NCBI RefSeq assembly: GCF_001677275.1
Contig: NZ_CP016177.1
Span: 434,001-498,000 of the forward strand
DNA: 64,000 bases
Direction of reading: 5' to 3'
From: Vibrio breoganii
GTDB lineage: Bacteria > Pseudomonadota > Gammaproteobacteria > Enterobacterales > Vibrionaceae
A program made the translations under genes and the position numbers. Under the pieces are notes generated by a model. That model was not told the origin of the DNA. It did no database searches and saw only the letters and a program-made list of their open reading frames with translations. Below are positions 62,014 to 64,000 of the stretch, piece after piece; the first letter of the stretch is position 1; each line of letters opens with the position of its first letter.

Positions 62014-63498
62014 CTAAGCGCTTTCAGTGACCGGCTTAGGTTTCTCTTCGTCAAGGTACTCGTCGTCGCCCTTGCCTTTGGAGATCTTAATCACCGTGCC
62101 TGTAATACCTAGCATCGCGAGTACACCAACGACGGTAGAAATCTGCATGCCTAGACCAAAACCAAGTGTTGAGTTGTTTAGGATGAAGGTAATCACTACA
62201 GTGGTCATGAACATCGCCGGAACTGTGGTTACCCAGTGGAACTTGTTGTGACGCAATAGGTAAGCAGAAGCAGTCCAAAGCATCATTACTGCAGTCGTTT
62301 GGTTAGCAAAACCGAAGTAGCGCCAGATAACACCGAAGTCTACTTGAGTTAAGATACCGCCGATAACGAACAGTGGTACAGCCATCATTAGACGGTTACG
62401 CAGGGCGCGTTGGTCTAGATTGAAGTATTCAGCAAGGATCAAACGGCTTGAGCGGAATGCAGTGTCACCTGAAGTGATTGGCAGGATAACCACACCTAGG
62501 AATGCGATGATGCCACCAAATACGCCCAATAGACCAAATGATGAGTCATAGACCACTTTACCAGGGCCGCCATTAGCAACAACATCAGCCAGTGCTTCTA
62601 CAGAGCCGAAGAAGGATAGTGCTAGTGCACACCAGATAAGAGCGATAATGCCTTCACCAATCATTGCGCCGTAGAATACGAAGCGACCATTCTTTTCGTT
62701 ATCCATGCAGCGAGCCATCAGTGGAGACTGAGTTGCGTGGAAACCAGAGATAGCACCACAAGCGATGGTGATGAATAGCGCAGGCCATAGAGGCAAGTCG
62801 TTAGGGTTCATGTTCGAGAACATATCGCTCATTTCAAAGCTACCCATAACGGTGTGTTCACTTGATACCGCAACGGCTGTGATCAGGCCTACCGACATGA
62901 AGATAAGTAGTGCACCGAACAGCGGGTAGAAACGACCGATGATTTTGTCTACCGGTACGATAGTCGCGATGATGTAGTAAGTGAAGATGATGGCAACCAT
63001 AGTGCCCATAGTCACTGTCATATCGGTTTGGTCATTCACAAGGTTTGTGATCATGCCTGCTGGAGCCGATACGAAAACCACACCTACAAGAAGAAGCAGA
63101 ACAATGGCAAAAATGTTCATAAAGTGTTTAGCGCCATTGCCTAGGTAACGTCCTGTCAGCGTAGGTACAGAAGCACCACCGTTGCGTACGGAAAGCATAC
63201 CAGAGAAGTAATCGTGTACTGCACCCGCAAAGATACAGCCTAGTACGATCCAAAGCATTGCTGCTGGGCCGTAAAGTGCCCCCATAATTGGGCCGAAGAT
63301 TGGGCCTACACCAGCGATGTTAAGTAGCTGAACTAGGTAAACCTTTTTGGTCGACATTGGCACGAAGTCAACGCCATCTTGCTTAGTAATTGCCGGGGTT
63401 TGACGGTTTTCATTGATGCCGAATATTTTTTCTATCACGGCGCCATAGATAAAGTAGCCTGCAATCAATGCTGCTACACAGGTAAGAAACCACATCAT
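62014..63498 (-). CDS. cstA: CstA-family peptide/pyruvate transporter (short form)
   Basis: A 494-residue inner-membrane protein of the CstA family, which takes up peptides or pyruvate on carbon limitation. The N-terminus (YGAVIEKIFGINENRQTPA) is followed by VDFVPMSTKKVYLVQLLNIAGVGPIFGP, given as VDFVPMSTKK and LLNIAGVGPIFGP, and VHDYFSGMLSVRNGG. About fourteen hydrophobic segments are visible. E. coli CstA is about 700 residues; this is the shorter form that lacks the long C-terminal region. In E. coli the family depends on CRP, but I found no clear CRP box in the 218 bases upstream. Confidence 0.93.
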   Translation of the reverse strand: MMWFLTCVAALIAGYFIYGAVIEKIFGINENRQTPAITKQDGVDFVPMSTKKVYLVQLLNIAGVGPIFGPIMGALYGPAAMLWIVLGCIFAGAVHDYFSGMLSVRNGGASVPTLTGRYLGNGAKHFMNIFAIVLLLLVGVVFVSAPAGMITNLVNDQTDMTVTMGTMVAIIFTYYIIATIVPVDKIIGRFYPLFGALLIFMSVGLITAVAVSSEHTVMGSFEMSDMFSNMNPNDLPLWPALFITIACGAISGFHATQSPLMARCMDNEKNGRFVFYGAMIGEGIIALIWCALALSFFGSVEALADVVANGGPGKVVYDSSFGLLGVFGGIIAFLGVVILPITSGDTAFRSSRLILAEYFNLDQRALRNRLMMAVPLFVIGGILTQVDFGVIWRYFGFANQTTAVMMLWTASAYLLRHNKFHWVTTVPAMFMTTVVITFILNNSTLGFGLGMQISTVVGVLAMLGITGTVIKISKGKGDDEYLDEEKPKPVTESA

Positions 63499-63716
63499 AA
63501 CTGTATTCTCTTTTGGTTACGGGTTTAAATCAGGAAAATTTCTGATTACATAATATGAAAACCTCACTGTAACTACATTCGGAGCTTGGGTTAGTGGTCG
63601 AATAGTCATTTAAGTGGCGAAATATCCGCTTGAGTGGTTCAGAGAAGAGCGACTTTTTAGGCAATGTGATCTGTGTATGCTAAGCTCTTAAAAAACAATA
63701 TGTTAAGTGAGTCACA

Positions 63717-64000
63717 ATGAAAGGATTTAAGCTGGTTCTACTGTCTGTTATTCCATTTCTGTTTGCCTGCGCAACCGGAGATGAAGCGTTAGCCGAGAAG
63801 GGTGATTGGGAAGGCATCGGTTATGCCGATGGTGTGAAAGGACGCACTCAGCGTTCCTATTCCACTCTCAATGAGCTTGGCTCTGCCAATATGGGCGCTT
63901 ATGAAAAGGGCTATAGCAAAGGCGTTGCAGAGTTCTGTAACCCTAACTTTGCCTATCAAATGGGATTGTCTGGTGTGTATTACGAAGGGGTATGTTCAGG
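63717..64000 (+). CDS. DUF2799 lipoprotein, 5' part (3' end outside window)
   Basis: The frame opens at ATG 63717 and stays open to the window end (94 complete codons). The signal MKGFKLVLLSVIPFLFAC ends in lipobox LFAC, so it is a predicted lipoprotein. The mature part has GDWEGIGYADGVKGRTQ, GAYEKGYSKGVAEFCNP and YQMGLSGVYYEGVC, repeated Gly/Tyr motifs typical of DUF2799. The function of the family is unknown. It is divergent from cstA. The missing end is a window edge. Confidence 0.85.
   Translation, partial: MKGFKLVLLSVIPFLFACATGDEALAEKGDWEGIGYADGVKGRTQRSYSTLNELGSANMGAYEKGYSKGVAEFCNPNFAYQMGLSGVYYEGVCS

Overview
The window is chromosomal DNA of a marine gamma-proteobacterium of the family Vibrionaceae, most likely a Vibrio. 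This rests on protein sequences close to Vibrio/E. coli orthologues, the neighbourhoods secA-mutT, thrABC beside yaaJ/yaaA, fldB-xerD-dsbC-recJ-prfB-lysS and queA-tgt-yajC-secDF, a DUF3545 protein, and a GlyGly-CTERM serine protease. Nearly everything is core metabolism, and no phage, plasmid, CRISPR array, tRNA or rRNA gene was seen. The left end cuts secA and the right end cuts a DUF2799 lipoprotein gene; both cuts are window edges, not damage.

Layout. 1-6.9 kb: end of secA, mutT, dapB, then carAB behind a strong sigma70 promoter. 7.1-10.7 kb: a TSUP permease overlapping a LysR regulator tail to tail, a 15-unit heptamer repeat array, yadS, mtnN, and a DUF1499 lipoprotein. 10.8-22.9 kb: two complete but divergent glutamate synthase operons (gltBD) in tandem on the minus strand. 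23.5-28.2 kb: yhcC, arcB, a small lipoprotein and, converging from the other side, arcA, with an ideal FNR box upstream. 28.6-34.2 kb: an unknown exported barrel-like protein and the thrLABC operon with its attenuator. 34.4-37.7 kb: grcA (FNR-type box), nfo, a possible 29-aa gene, ung, a hemerythrin and DUF3545. 38.1-46 kb: an alanine/sodium symporter, a 263-bp MITE-like element, yaaA, GNAT and VOC enzymes, srmB, trmN6, brnQ and fldB. 46.2-52.9 kb: xerD, dsbC, recJ, prfB (programmed frameshift), lysS and a CBS protein. 53-64 kb: a GlyGly-CTERM protease, queA, tgt, yajC, secD, secF, fkpB, ispH, cstA and the DUF2799 fragment.

How the genes fit together. Nitrogen and amino-acid metabolism dominates: carbamoyl phosphate, two GOGATs, threonine, diaminopimelate and branched-chain/alanine uptake. 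An oxygen-response set (arcA, arcB, grcA) carries FNR-type boxes. The Sec pathway is represented at both ends (SecA; YajC-SecDF). DNA repair is spread through the window (mutT, nfo, ung, recJ). Several starts were moved to GTG, TTG or internal ATG codons because a Shine-Dalgarno sequence and family length point there.

I found no convincing new multi-gene system. The least explained material is non-coding: the heptamer array, a dispersed ~62-bp palindromic repeat present twice, the 263-bp TA-flanked element with nested hairpins, three GTGAC-N4-GTCAC operators, and structured leaders before tgt and yajC.
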